NCBI RefSeq assembly: GCF_027945075.1
Contig: NZ_CP116034.1
Span: 62,001 to 126,000, forward strand
Length of the DNA: 64,000 nucleotides
Source: Chryseobacterium sp. CY350
Lineage (GTDB): Bacteria; Bacteroidota; Bacteroidia; Flavobacteriales; Weeksellaceae
Reading direction: 5' to 3'
A program made the translations under genes and the position numbers. The notes under the pieces were generated by a model that was not told the DNA's origin, searched no databases, and was given only the letters and a program-made list of their open reading frames with translations. Each line of letters opens with the position of its first letter. The stretch's first letter is position 1. Below are positions 1-8,219 of this stretch, one piece after another.

Positions 1-415
1 TTACATAATGTGGCGATCCCGTATCGAGTATAGAATCATCGCCATCTCGATGTATTGTTTCTACATCACCCATCTTCAATTTAACAATGTCATCGTTGAT
101 TTCTGCTTCGTGTAAACCATCAATTGCTACAAAAACTGTCTTATTTTCTTTAAAAATTGAAAGAAAATGTGCGAATGCCACCGAACAGCGGGCTCCGTTT
201 CCACAAAAACTTTTCGATCCGTCAGAATTATAATAGTCGACCTCAAAATCTGCTTTTTCTGCTGTATTTATTTTAATTAAACCATCAGCTCCGATTCCGA
301 AACGTCTGTCGCAAAGTTTCTGAATATTTTCTGTTGAGATATTATTCCATTCTCCGGAACGATTGTCGATCATTACAAAATCGTTTCCTGTTCCCTGATA
401 TTTATAAAATTCCAT
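1..415 (-). CDS. dapF: Diaminopimelate epimerase, N-terminal part (cut by window edge)
   Basis: Interconverts LL- and meso-diaminopimelate for lysine and peptidoglycan synthesis in the cytoplasm. About 138 N-terminal residues are visible; the family is usually about 260 to 280 residues, so the C-terminal half lies outside the window. The protein opens with the family's KYQGTGNDF motif and carries the first catalytic cysteine in FCGNGARC. The ATG at 413-415 is the natural start because it directly precedes the conserved FYKYQGTGNDF stretch. A TAnnTTTG-type box on the minus strand (442-449) lies about 26 bases upstream. Identification is secure; completeness cannot be judged. Confidence 0.93.
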   Translation of the reverse strand, partial: MEFYKYQGTGNDFVMIDNRSGEWNNISTENIQKLCDRRFGIGADGLIKINTAEKADFEVDYYNSDGSKSFCGNGARCSVAFAHFLSIFKENKTVFVAIDGLHEAEINDDIVKLKMGDVETIHRDGDDSILDTGSPHYV

Positions 416-441
416 AGTGTATCTATCTTAAAAACAACTTG

Positions 442-449
442 CAAAATTA
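442..449 (-). promoter_or_regulatory. Putative -7 box for dapF
   Basis: Read on the minus strand this is TAATTTTG, a match to the Bacteroidota TAnnTTTG element. It lies 26 bases from the dapF start. No TTG element was found at the expected spacing upstream, so support is partial. Confidence 0.4.
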
Positions 450-460
450 CTACAATAAAT

Positions 461-490
461 AAGAAAAACGAACAGCCGTCGCTGTCCGTT
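461..490 (-). terminator. Intrinsic terminator after the Tyr/Asn-rich lipoprotein gene
   Basis: A 10-bp stem with one mismatch (467-476 with 481-490) and a CGTC loop is followed on the minus strand by a T-rich run. It lies just beyond the stop codon of the minus-strand gene ending at 510. Confidence 0.65.
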
Positions 491-509
491 TACATATTTA
501 GAATGATTA

Positions 510-1091
510 CTATCTGAAACCGCCGTTGGATCTCGTTGTGTTATTCTGTGGTGCAGTTTGCGGAGTTGAAGGAGTTGAAGGCGTCGTGCTTCTTGTAGAA
601 TTTGTATTATTTCTAAAACCGCTGTTGCCGTTGGATCTTGGTGCAGTCTGCTGCTGCTGTCTTTGGCTGTTGCTGTTTCCCGAATTCCTAAAACCGCTGT
701 TACCACTGTTGCTTCTAGTGCTGTTGTTCCTGTTGGTATTTGTATTATTTCTTGGGTTCGTGTAATTTCCGTTGTTATTGTTAGGAGTATCTCTGAAGCT
801 AGGTGCAGGCCTGTTTGATGTGCTTCTTTTTTCTACATAAACTTTAGTTCGGTTGTTACCATAGTAATATGGTACGCCGTTATCATAATAGTAGCGCATA
901 TCATCTCTGTAATAATATCCGTCGTTTCCATAGTAACCTCCGGAATTATAATATCCCTGTGGTGCGTAATATGATCCATCATTATAGTAAGGATCTCCGT
1001 AAGAATCTGCGTATCCGTTATTGTATGACATACAAGACGTTAAGCTTGCTGCAACAAATACTGAGAATGCTATTTTTATTAAATTTTTCAT
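510..1091 (-). CDS. Low-complexity Tyr/Gly/Asn-rich lipoprotein
   Basis: A 193-residue protein with a lipoprotein signal peptide (lipobox LTSC, Cys about residue 20), so it is probably anchored in the outer or inner membrane facing the periplasm. Residues about 22 to 80 are dominated by Tyr, Gly, Asn and Asp in short YYxxxGYY-like units. A short ordered-looking piece (TKVYVEKRS) follows, and the C-terminal 100 residues are Asn/Ser/Thr/Gln/Arg-rich with repeated SGFRN units. It ends GGFR. No catalytic motif is visible. It overlaps the end of pnuC by 4 bases (ATGA), so the two are probably co-translated. Function unknown; a surface or matrix-type disordered lipoprotein is the best reading. Confidence 0.75.
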   Translation of the reverse strand: MKNLIKIAFSVFVAASLTSCMSYNNGYADSYGDPYYNDGSYYAPQGYYNSGGYYGNDGYYYRDDMRYYYDNGVPYYYGNNRTKVYVEKRSTSNRPAPSFRDTPNNNNGNYTNPRNNTNTNRNNSTRSNSGNSGFRNSGNSNSQRQQQQTAPRSNGNSGFRNNTNSTRSTTPSTPSTPQTAPQNNTTRSNGGFR

Positions 1092-1765
1092 GACTTTACT
1101 GTATTGTTATCGTTAAAACTTTTTTTCCAGTTGACGTATCCTATGACCGCCATAATGGTAAATACCAAATATTGAACCGAAGTGATTCCTAGTTCTTTGT
1201 AAATTAACATGGGTATACAAACTAAATCTCCTAAGATCCAAAAAATCCAGTTTTCAATCCGGCGTTTCGCCATTAGCCACATTCCTACCAAAAATGTTGA
1301 TGTTACCACTACATCAAGCCAGTTTGCCCAGTCCAGATGATTTAAGCCCAGGTCTGCACCGTCAAACGAAAATTGATTATCAATGAATGGTTTAAAATAA
1401 TAAATGACAGTCACCATAATGGCACTTAATATAAAAAGTAGTACAGCAAACATCCATTCTCTTTTAGTTGCCCAATTGACCTCCACGTGAATATTGTCAT
1501 TTGAATTTTTCGACCATAGAATCCAGCCGTATATACTCATCGACGTGTAATAAACATTGATGATGCAGTCTCCGAGCAACCCGAAATTAAAAAGTATATA
1601 CACGTAAATTAAGGTAGAGATGATTCCCGTGGGGTACACCCAAATGTTTTTTTTGATCGAAAAGTAAACGCTGAGGATTCCAAAAGCAGTTCCGGTTGCT
1701 TCCAGCAAAATTTGTAAAAAGGTATATGATTCATACGGTTTTACAAAAAGGTCATATAGATTCAT
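1088..1765 (-). CDS. pnuC: PnuC-type nicotinamide riboside transporter
   Basis: A 225-residue inner-membrane protein with about seven hydrophobic segments, the usual size and layout of the PnuC family, which imports vitamin B3 or B1 related substrates by facilitated diffusion. The sequence shows the WxxW signature (WIFW, residues 173-176) typical of nicotinamide riboside carriers, and a conserved WLDVVVT stretch before it. Substrate is inferred from the family and the WxxW motif; some relatives carry thiamine, but no TPP riboswitch is visible upstream. A TAnnTTTG box at 1771-1778 lies only 5 bases before the start codon, suggesting a very short or absent 5' leader. Confidence 0.85.
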   Translation of the reverse strand: MNLYDLFVKPYESYTFLQILLEATGTAFGILSVYFSIKKNIWVYPTGIISTLIYVYILFNFGLLGDCIINVYYTSMSIYGWILWSKNSNDNIHVEVNWATKREWMFAVLLFILSAIMVTVIYYFKPFIDNQFSFDGADLGLNHLDWANWLDVVVTSTFLVGMWLMAKRRIENWIFWILGDLVCIPMLIYKELGITSVQYLVFTIMAVIGYVNWKKSFNDNNTVKS

Positions 1766-1770
1766 GTCAT

Positions 1771-1778
1771 CAAAAATA
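1771..1778 (-). promoter_or_regulatory. Putative -7 box directly in front of pnuC
   Basis: The minus strand reads TATTTTTG, matching TAnnTTTG. Only five bases separate it from the pnuC ATG. No clear TTG partner was found 17 to 23 bases further upstream, so the call is tentative. Confidence 0.4.
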
Positions 1779-1927
1779 ATGAAAAAATCAGTTGTTTTGA
1801 AATGTTTTAAAACGAGTGTAAATCAGTTTTTTATATTTCGAAATATAAATTAAATGACAAAAGTTTATTAATAAATGTTAAGATCTATAAATTTTTTATA
1901 TTTTCGTAAATCTTTAAATTAAAAAAT

Positions 1928-3571
1928 ATGTCTAAAATTTGGGTTAAGAAACCTATGAGCGCCTATGAAGCAGATATCCAAAAGAGTCAGCTGAAGCGCG
2001 TTCTGGGAAAATGGAGCCTTACCGCTATCGGAATCGGAGCAATCATCGGAGGAGGAATCTTTGTATTAACAGGGACTGGAGCATATTACAATGCCGGCCC
2101 CGCGTTGGCACTTTCATTTGTTATCGCGGGTATCGCCTGCGTATTTGCAGCTCTTTGTTACGCTGAATTTGCTTCAATATTACCCGTTGAAGGTTCTGCA
2201 TATGCATACGCTTATGGAACAGTAGGAGAAATTTTTGCATGGATTATCGGTTGGGGACTGATTTTGGAATATGCTATGGGATCAATGACGGTTGCCGTCT
2301 CCTGGTCCGGTTACTTTGCCAAACTTCTGAAGATGTTTGGTCTTCACCTCCCGTATTGGATGACCACAGATCCAGGAACTGCAAATAAAGCATTTGGTGA
2401 AGCCACAAAACAGCTTGCAGAAGGTACACTTCCGGCAGACAAATTATTAGGTTTTCAGGAAACCATCAATAACTTTAATGCCGCGCCAGAACTTTTTGAT
2501 TTCAAACTTTTCTTAAATCTTCCGGCATTGGTAATTGTTTTATTTGTGATTTGGATTTTATTGAGAGGAACAAAAGGCGCTGCAAAAGCAAATAATTTTA
2601 TTGTAATTCTAAAAGTCTCTGCAATTATTTTCGTGATCATTGCAGGATTGTTTTTTATAGATACAGCAAACTGGACGCCCTTTATCCCTGAAGCCACAAC
2701 GATAACAGAAAACGGAGTTTCGCACAAAGCGTACGGTATTGCCGGCGTTGTTGCAGGAGCATCTGCAATTTTCTTTGCTTATGTAGGATTTGATGCCGTG
2801 TCTACGCAGGCTGGTGAAGCGATCAATCCAAAGAAAGATGTGCCATTTGCGATTATAACATCATTGATTATCTGTACAGTTTTATACATTTTGGTATCTC
2901 TCGTACTTACAGGAATGATGCATTATACAGACTTTAATCCTTTAGGTAAGTATCCTGATGCCATTAAAGCACCTGTGGCTTATGCATTTGATATTGCAGG
3001 TCAGGCTTGGGCTGGTTACATTATTACCATTGCCGCTACGATAGGTTTAATCTCTGTATTAATGGTAATGATCATGGGACAGTCTAGAATTTTCTTAGGA
3101 ATGTCTAAAGATGGTTTAATACCTTCAACATTCGCAAAAGTAGACCCAACATCTGGTGTTCCTAGAAAAAACCTAATGATATTAGGAAGCGTAATTGCAA
3201 TCATAGCTTCGCTAACTCCAATTAACGATTTGGCGCATATGACAAGTTTCGGAACTTTATTCGCATTCACAATGGTTTGTGTAGCAGTTTGGGTTTTAAG
3301 AGTGAAAGAGCCAAATTTGGTAAGAAGTTTCAGAGTTCCTGCGTTACCATTGATTGCCTGTTTAGGAATCACAATTAACGTTTATCTGATTTTTAACTTA
3401 AGCAAAGAAGCACAGATGTATTCATTTGGATGGTTGATTATTGGGTTTATTATCTATTTCCTTTACAGTAAAAAACATTCGAAATTACAGAATGGTGGAT
3501 ACGGTGAAACTTTCAAAGCCGAGCAAGAGCCTTTGCAAGATGTAGATATAGATATCGATAATAAAAAATAA
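1928..3571 (+). CDS. APC-family cationic amino acid permease-like transporter
   Basis: A 547-residue inner-membrane transporter with about 12 to 13 hydrophobic segments. The first transmembrane segment contains the substrate-binding glycine-rich GIGAIIGGGIF (residues 35-45), characteristic of amino acid/polyamine/organocation carriers. Overall form resembles the CAT/YfnA subgroup, which carries an extra C-terminal pair of helices. The C-terminus is a charged, Asp-rich cytoplasmic tail. Expected role: proton-coupled amino acid uptake; substrate cannot be told from sequence alone. It is a single-gene unit with a strong terminator at its end. Confidence 0.88.
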   Translation: MSKIWVKKPMSAYEADIQKSQLKRVLGKWSLTAIGIGAIIGGGIFVLTGTGAYYNAGPALALSFVIAGIACVFAALCYAEFASILPVEGSAYAYAYGTVGEIFAWIIGWGLILEYAMGSMTVAVSWSGYFAKLLKMFGLHLPYWMTTDPGTANKAFGEATKQLAEGTLPADKLLGFQETINNFNAAPELFDFKLFLNLPALVIVLFVIWILLRGTKGAAKANNFIVILKVSAIIFVIIAGLFFIDTANWTPFIPEATTITENGVSHKAYGIAGVVAGASAIFFAYVGFDAVSTQAGEAINPKKDVPFAIITSLIICTVLYILVSLVLTGMMHYTDFNPLGKYPDAIKAPVAYAFDIAGQAWAGYIITIAATIGLISVLMVMIMGQSRIFLGMSKDGLIPSTFAKVDPTSGVPRKNLMILGSVIAIIASLTPINDLAHMTSFGTLFAFTMVCVAVWVLRVKEPNLVRSFRVPALPLIACLGITINVYLIFNLSKEAQMYSFGWLIIGFIIYFLYSKKHSKLQNGGYGETFKAEQEPLQDVDIDIDNKK

Positions 3572-3576
3572 TTTTT

Positions 3577-3604
3577 AAATTCCGCATTTTGCGGAATTTT
3601 TTTT
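3577..3604 (+). terminator. Intrinsic terminator after the APC permease
   Basis: Perfect 10-bp stem (3577-3586 with 3590-3599) with a TTT loop, followed by a run of T residues to 3604. It starts 5 bases after the permease stop codon. Confidence 0.85.
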
Positions 3605-3621
3605 GAGATAAAACAGTTGCT

Positions 3622-4626
3622 ATGAAGAAATTAATTACCGGTATAATATTGTTTTTCGGAACTTTTGTATGGGCACAAAATATCATTTTTGAAACGCTCC
3701 TAAATGATAAAATAAGCATCCGTGCTTTAGAAATTTACAATCATAAAGTGTGGTACAGCGGAACCGATTCTAAATTCGGATATGTTGATTTAAAAGATTC
3801 AAAAAATCGGAAACAGATCAAATTGTCAGACGAAAAACTACAGTTCCGAACTTTAGCTCAGGATAAAAATTCATTTTATGCGATCAATATAGAAAGTCCT
3901 GCTTATTTCTTTAAAATTGATAAAGAAAAAATGATTTCTCAAATAGTTTTCACAGATCTAAGTAAGGCTGCATTTTATGATACATTTCATTTTGTAAATG
4001 AAGAATTGGCTTTTGCGTTTAGTGATACTGATGACAATAGGCTCAAACTCACAATGTATAAGCATGGAGAATGGAGTTTTTTTAAAAATAATATTAAACT
4101 AAACCCGGGTGAAGCAGCATTTGCGGCAAGTAACACCAATATTGCTTCAGGCAAAAATTATGTTTGGATTGCAACAGGTGGAAAATCATCAAGAATTTTA
4201 AAATTAAATTTGAATAATCAGCAGATTGAAGTTTTCAACACACCATTCGTTCAGGGAGAGTCTTCACAGGGAATGTATTCTATAGATTTTGCAAACGAAA
4301 AATTCGGAATTGCCGTTGGTGGTGATTATACTAAACAGGAAGCTAATATCAATAATATCGCAACGACAAATGATGGTGGACAAACGTGGCAAATTCAGGC
4401 TTCCGGAAAAAATGCAGGTTACATGACTTGTGTTAAAATAAAACCGGGTTCAAAAGGCAGAGAAATTATTGCAGTTGGAGATCAACATATCAGTTATTCT
4501 TCCGATTTTGGAAAAACCTGGAAGAAGATATCTGATGAAAAAGGGCTTTTTGTCTGTAAATGGATCGATAAAAAAACGGTAGTTTTTGCAGGCAAAGACA
4601 GAATTTTAAAAATGAATATTAATTGA
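3622..4626 (+). CDS. Secreted beta-propeller protein with Asp-box (YCF48/sialidase-like) repeats
   Basis: A 334-residue exported protein with a Sec signal peptide ending in WAQ (about residue 19). Two late segments, TTNDGGQTW and SSDFGKTW, are Asp-box motifs (SxDxGxTW) found in sialidase and YCF48-type beta-propellers, so a propeller fold is likely. No sialidase arginine triad or catalytic residues can be recognised, so an enzymatic role is not supported; a binding or assembly role is possible. It is followed 20 bases later by a secreted SGNH esterase, and the two are probably co-expressed. Confidence 0.75.
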   Translation: MKKLITGIILFFGTFVWAQNIIFETLLNDKISIRALEIYNHKVWYSGTDSKFGYVDLKDSKNRKQIKLSDEKLQFRTLAQDKNSFYAINIESPAYFFKIDKEKMISQIVFTDLSKAAFYDTFHFVNEELAFAFSDTDDNRLKLTMYKHGEWSFFKNNIKLNPGEAAFAASNTNIASGKNYVWIATGGKSSRILKLNLNNQQIEVFNTPFVQGESSQGMYSIDFANEKFGIAVGGDYTKQEANINNIATTNDGGQTWQIQASGKNAGYMTCVKIKPGSKGREIIAVGDQHISYSSDFGKTWKKISDEKGLFVCKWIDKKTVVFAGKDRILKMNIN

Positions 4627-4646
4627 TCAATTTAAAAATGATTTAA

Positions 4647-5543
4647 ATGAAAAATCTGAAAATATTTTTTTTAATTCTAATGTCGACTTTGTTTTATACA
4701 CAGAAGTTTAGAGTTTTTATACTTGCAGGACAGTCAAACATGAATGGTTTTGGATATAACAAAGATCTTCCTAACGATTTAAAAACTGTGAAAGATGTTT
4801 ATATTTTCCAGGGAAATTCTGTTCCCGATGGAGATTTGAATGGCGGAGCAGGAAAATGGGACGTTTTAAAACCAGGAAACGGAACCGGTTTTCAATCAAA
4901 CGGACAAACAAATACGCTTTCTGACAGATTTGGTTTAGAACTTTCCTTTGCTAAAAGAATGAAAGAACTTTTTCCGAATGATAAGATCGCTTTGATAAAA
5001 TATGCAAGAGAAGGAACATCAATAGATAGTCTTGCAGCGGCGAATTTTGGTTGTTGGGATGCAGATTTTACCGGAAAAAACGGTATCAATCAATATGATA
5101 ATTTCCTGATAACTGTAAAGAATGCTCTGGAGGAAAATGATATTGACGGAAATGGAAAAAGAGATGAGATCGTTCCTTCAGGAATTATCTGGATGCAGGG
5201 CGAAGGTGATGCAAGTTATGGTGAAGATATTGCCAATCGATATTATGCGCATTTAAAAATATTAATGAATCAAATGCGTGCAGCTTTGCTTACCGATGAT
5301 CTTCCGGTGGTGATTGGTAAAATATCAGATTCCGGAAAGAACGAAAAAAGGAGAGTGTGGCCAACAGGAGAGCTGGTGCAATATGCTCAGGAAAAATTTG
5401 TAAAAGATGATAAAAATGCGGCTATCGTACGATCTACCAAAAAGTATAATTATGGAAATGACCCTTGGCATTATGACAGCGCAGGGTATATTGACTTAGG
5501 TAAAAATTGTGCAGAAGAAGTATTTAGATTGATTATAAAATAA
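4647..5543 (+). CDS. Secreted SGNH esterase of the sialate O-acetylesterase (SASA/CE6) type
   Basis: A 298-residue protein with an N-terminal signal peptide (cleavage near residue 19). The nucleophile motif GQSNM (residues 28-32, Ser30) is the block-I signature of SASA/CE6 carbohydrate esterases. WMQGEGDAS fits the oxyanion/Gln-Gly-Glu block, and a C-terminal His near residue 275 in WHYDSAGY completes the triad. The protein should remove acetyl groups from glycans in the periplasm or outside the cell; the exact substrate is unknown. It follows the propeller gene closely. Confidence 0.85.
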   Translation: MKNLKIFFLILMSTLFYTQKFRVFILAGQSNMNGFGYNKDLPNDLKTVKDVYIFQGNSVPDGDLNGGAGKWDVLKPGNGTGFQSNGQTNTLSDRFGLELSFAKRMKELFPNDKIALIKYAREGTSIDSLAAANFGCWDADFTGKNGINQYDNFLITVKNALEENDIDGNGKRDEIVPSGIIWMQGEGDASYGEDIANRYYAHLKILMNQMRAALLTDDLPVVIGKISDSGKNEKRRVWPTGELVQYAQEKFVKDDKNAAIVRSTKKYNYGNDPWHYDSAGYIDLGKNCAEEVFRLIIK

Positions 5544-5638
5544 AACCTAACATAATTCATGGTCAAAAAGTCGTCTGTAATGGTTATTTTTGTATGATGA
5601 AAATCCTTAGAGGATTTAACTTTATATTAAATTTCAGA

Positions 5639-6997
5639 ATGAATTCGTTAATCGACAAATATAATATTCCCGGACCTCGTTACACTTCTTATCCCACCGT
5701 TCCTTATTGGGACGAAAGTACTTTCTCACCGGAAAGATGGAGAGAAACTGTGGTGAGATCATTTAATGAAAGTAACGCAAAAGAAGGTATTTCCATTTAC
5801 ATCCACCTGCCATTTTGCGAGGCTTTATGTACATTTTGTGCCTGTCACAAACGTATTACCAAACAACACAGCGTAGAGATACCTTATCTTGAAAGTGTTT
5901 TGAAAGAGTGGAAATTATATCTTGAACTATTTAGCGAAAAACCAAAATTAAAAGAGCTTCATTTGGGCGGTGGAACGCCTACTTTTTTCTCGCCTCAAAA
6001 TCTGAAAACATTATTAGAAGGTATTTTTTCGACGGTGGAAATTGCTGAACATCCGGAGTTTTCTTTTGAAGGTCATCCTAATAATACAACGAGACAGCAT
6101 TTGCAGACTTTGTATGATTTAGGATTCAGAAGAGCTAGTTTTGGGGTTCAGGATTATGATCCGAAAGTACAAAAAGCGATCAACAGAATTCAGCCTTTCG
6201 AAAAAGTAAAAGAAGTGACTGAGATCGCCCGTGAAATTGGCTATACAGGAATCAGCCACGATTTGGTTTTCGGTCTTCCACATCAAAGCTGGGAAGCAAT
6301 GGAGCATACGATCCGTAAAACAATGGAACTGAAGCCAGATCGACTTGCTTTTTATTCTTATGCGCACGTTCCATGGGTGAAAGGGGTCGGACAAAGAGGA
6401 TTTGATGAAAATGATCTTCCGAGCGGTGAAGAGAAGAGACGTCTGTACGAAGACGGCAAAAGGCTTTTGGAAAGTCTGGGCTACATAGAGGTGGGAATGG
6501 ATCATTTTTCTCTCGAACACGATGATCTTTATCAGTCTTTAATTCAAAAAAAACTTCACCGAAATTTCATGGGATATACTTCGAGCAATACCCAATTAAT
6601 GGTAGGTTTGGGGATGTCTGCGATTTCAGATTCTTGGTATGCATTTGCTCAGAATGTAAAAACGGTAGAAGAATATCAGAAAATAGTTGAAGAAGGGGTG
6701 ATTCCTGTAGTAAAAGGTCATATTTTAAATGATGAAGATTTACTTGTGCGAAGACATATTTTAAATTTAATGTGTCAGCTGGAAACTACCTTCGATGTTC
6801 ATAATTCTTTCCCGGAGCTTGAAAATGCTTTTGAAATGTTGAAAGAAATGGAAAGAGACGAGTTGGTAGAAATTCACAATAATCAGATTAAAATTACCGA
6901 AAAAGGAAGAGCTTTTACAAGAAATGTCGCAATGGTTTTTGATCTTAGAATGATGAGAAATAAACCTGAGACAAGAATTTTCTCAATGACGATATAG
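5639..6997 (+). CDS. hemN: Oxygen-independent coproporphyrinogen III dehydrogenase
   Basis: A radical-SAM enzyme of haem synthesis that decarboxylates coproporphyrinogen III to protoporphyrinogen IX without oxygen. With the ATG at 5639 the product is 452 residues, the normal length of HemN. An upstream in-frame ATG at 5594 would add 15 residues of no family resemblance, so the internal start is preferred. The [4Fe-4S]/SAM motif CxxxCxxC sits at residues 60, 64 and 67, followed by another Cys at 69 as in true HemN. The N-terminal YNIPGPRYTSYP block and GGGTPTFF (SAM-binding) also match. The next gene starts 3 bases after the stop. Confidence 0.95.
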   Translation: MNSLIDKYNIPGPRYTSYPTVPYWDESTFSPERWRETVVRSFNESNAKEGISIYIHLPFCEALCTFCACHKRITKQHSVEIPYLESVLKEWKLYLELFSEKPKLKELHLGGGTPTFFSPQNLKTLLEGIFSTVEIAEHPEFSFEGHPNNTTRQHLQTLYDLGFRRASFGVQDYDPKVQKAINRIQPFEKVKEVTEIAREIGYTGISHDLVFGLPHQSWEAMEHTIRKTMELKPDRLAFYSYAHVPWVKGVGQRGFDENDLPSGEEKRRLYEDGKRLLESLGYIEVGMDHFSLEHDDLYQSLIQKKLHRNFMGYTSSNTQLMVGLGMSAISDSWYAFAQNVKTVEEYQKIVEEGVIPVVKGHILNDEDLLVRRHILNLMCQLETTFDVHNSFPELENAFEMLKEMERDELVEIHNNQIKITEKGRAFTRNVAMVFDLRMMRNKPETRIFSMTI

Positions 6998-7000
6998 TTT

Positions 7001-8209
7001 ATGAAGAGTCGGTATCTTCTGGTTTTTACTTATCTGTATGCTATTGTTTTCAGTATTTTAAAAACGCTGAGGTTACCAAACGACTGGGCCGAAGCTCATT
7101 GGATGCTCGATTACCGATTCGGGTTTATAAAAAGAGGACTTGCAGGCGAGATTTTCGGATTCCTTTCTGAAAAAACAGAATTCAGTATCTTGGTGCTTTC
7201 CGGAGGTATTCTGTTAATTTTGTATTTATTTCTGATTTTTACGGCAATCAGAAACTCAATCAAAAACGGATCTGTTCAACAAGTTGATTTCTTTTTTTAT
7301 ACATTGTTTTTTCTATCCCAGTATATTATTTTTTCCGCGCATTTAATTGGTTATATGGATCATTTGATTTTTTTACTGACCATTGCTACTATTTATTTGA
7401 TCAAAAAAAAGCTGTTTGTATTGTCTTCGGCGATAATGGCTATTGCGGTATTTATTCATGAGCTTTCTTTTTTTCTAATGATTCCGCTTTGTTTTTTTAC
7501 ATTTATTTATACGAATATTTCAGATCAGACACTGTCGATGAAGGATATTTTTAAAAAGATATTTACCATAAAAACAATTGGATTTTTAATTTTACCATGT
7601 GCCTCACTTATTGTTCTGTCAATATTTCAGGAATCAAACATAAATGATTTATATTCAAAAATTTACAATTATCTTGAAAATATAAAGTTCATCAGCAGAA
7701 ACTCGGCAGATTCTGTGGCATCAGCGTACACAGCGAAATTTAGTTACTATTTTTGGCAAGAAAGCAAGCACTTATTTCAGCGCCTTTTCATTTCAAAATG
7801 TTCTATTTTATACGGAATTCCGATCCTTTTTATGATGTTTTTGATCTACAAAAAATTTCATAATGTGAATATTTATTTGATGATGATTTTAGGAATCTGT
7901 GTGCTTTTTCCATTATTGCTGCATTCAATTGCATATGATACTTTCAGAATATGGTCTTATCCATTTATGACATTGTTTTTAGCATTTTGGATATTAAATT
8001 CCAGCAAGAACAACATCGATTCGTCTATTAATCTTTCAAAATTCCATGTCATAATTTTTATTTTTTCTATAGCGTTAGTTTCCCTAAGTTCTAATGTTTT
8101 GTTTGACGGCGAAAAGGAGCATTTCACGTTTTTACAAAGAATTCTGCTATTTATTCCTGTTCTTGCCGCCGTATTATTTTATTTAAAAAACCCCAAAAAA
8201 ATATTTTGA
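7001..8209 (+). CDS. Polytopic membrane protein of unknown function
   Basis: A 402-residue inner-membrane protein with about ten hydrophobic segments, very rich in Phe, Ile and Leu. Between the first two helices lies a conserved-looking soluble loop (WMLDYRFGFIKRGLAGEIF), and HLIGYMDH occurs near the third helix; Asp and His residues placed on loops recall GT-C-type glycosyltransferases or EpsG-like polymerases, but I see no decisive motif. It starts 3 bases after hemN, which suggests co-transcription but does not explain its job. Function unknown. Confidence 0.7.
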   Translation: MKSRYLLVFTYLYAIVFSILKTLRLPNDWAEAHWMLDYRFGFIKRGLAGEIFGFLSEKTEFSILVLSGGILLILYLFLIFTAIRNSIKNGSVQQVDFFFYTLFFLSQYIIFSAHLIGYMDHLIFLLTIATIYLIKKKLFVLSSAIMAIAVFIHELSFFLMIPLCFFTFIYTNISDQTLSMKDIFKKIFTIKTIGFLILPCASLIVLSIFQESNINDLYSKIYNYLENIKFISRNSADSVASAYTAKFSYYFWQESKHLFQRLFISKCSILYGIPILFMMFLIYKKFHNVNIYLMMILGICVLFPLLLHSIAYDTFRIWSYPFMTLFLAFWILNSSKNNIDSSINLSKFHVIIFIFSIALVSLSSNVLFDGEKEHFTFLQRILLFIPVLAAVLFYLKNPKKIF

Positions 8210-8214
8210 GGTTT
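8188..8214 (-). terminator. Intrinsic terminator for the sugar dehydrogenase gene
   Basis: An 11-bp stem with one mismatch (8188-8198 with 8204-8214) lies between converging genes. On the minus strand it is followed by a T-rich run inside the end of the plus-strand gene, so it mainly serves the minus-strand gene. Confidence 0.6.
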
Positions 8215-8219
8215 ATAGT

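Noticed and set aside
526..765. Plus-strand open frame antisense to the Tyr/Asn-rich lipoprotein
   Set aside because: Leu/Val-rich translation is a by-product of the repetitive codons on the other strand; the minus-strand frame has a clear lipoprotein signal.
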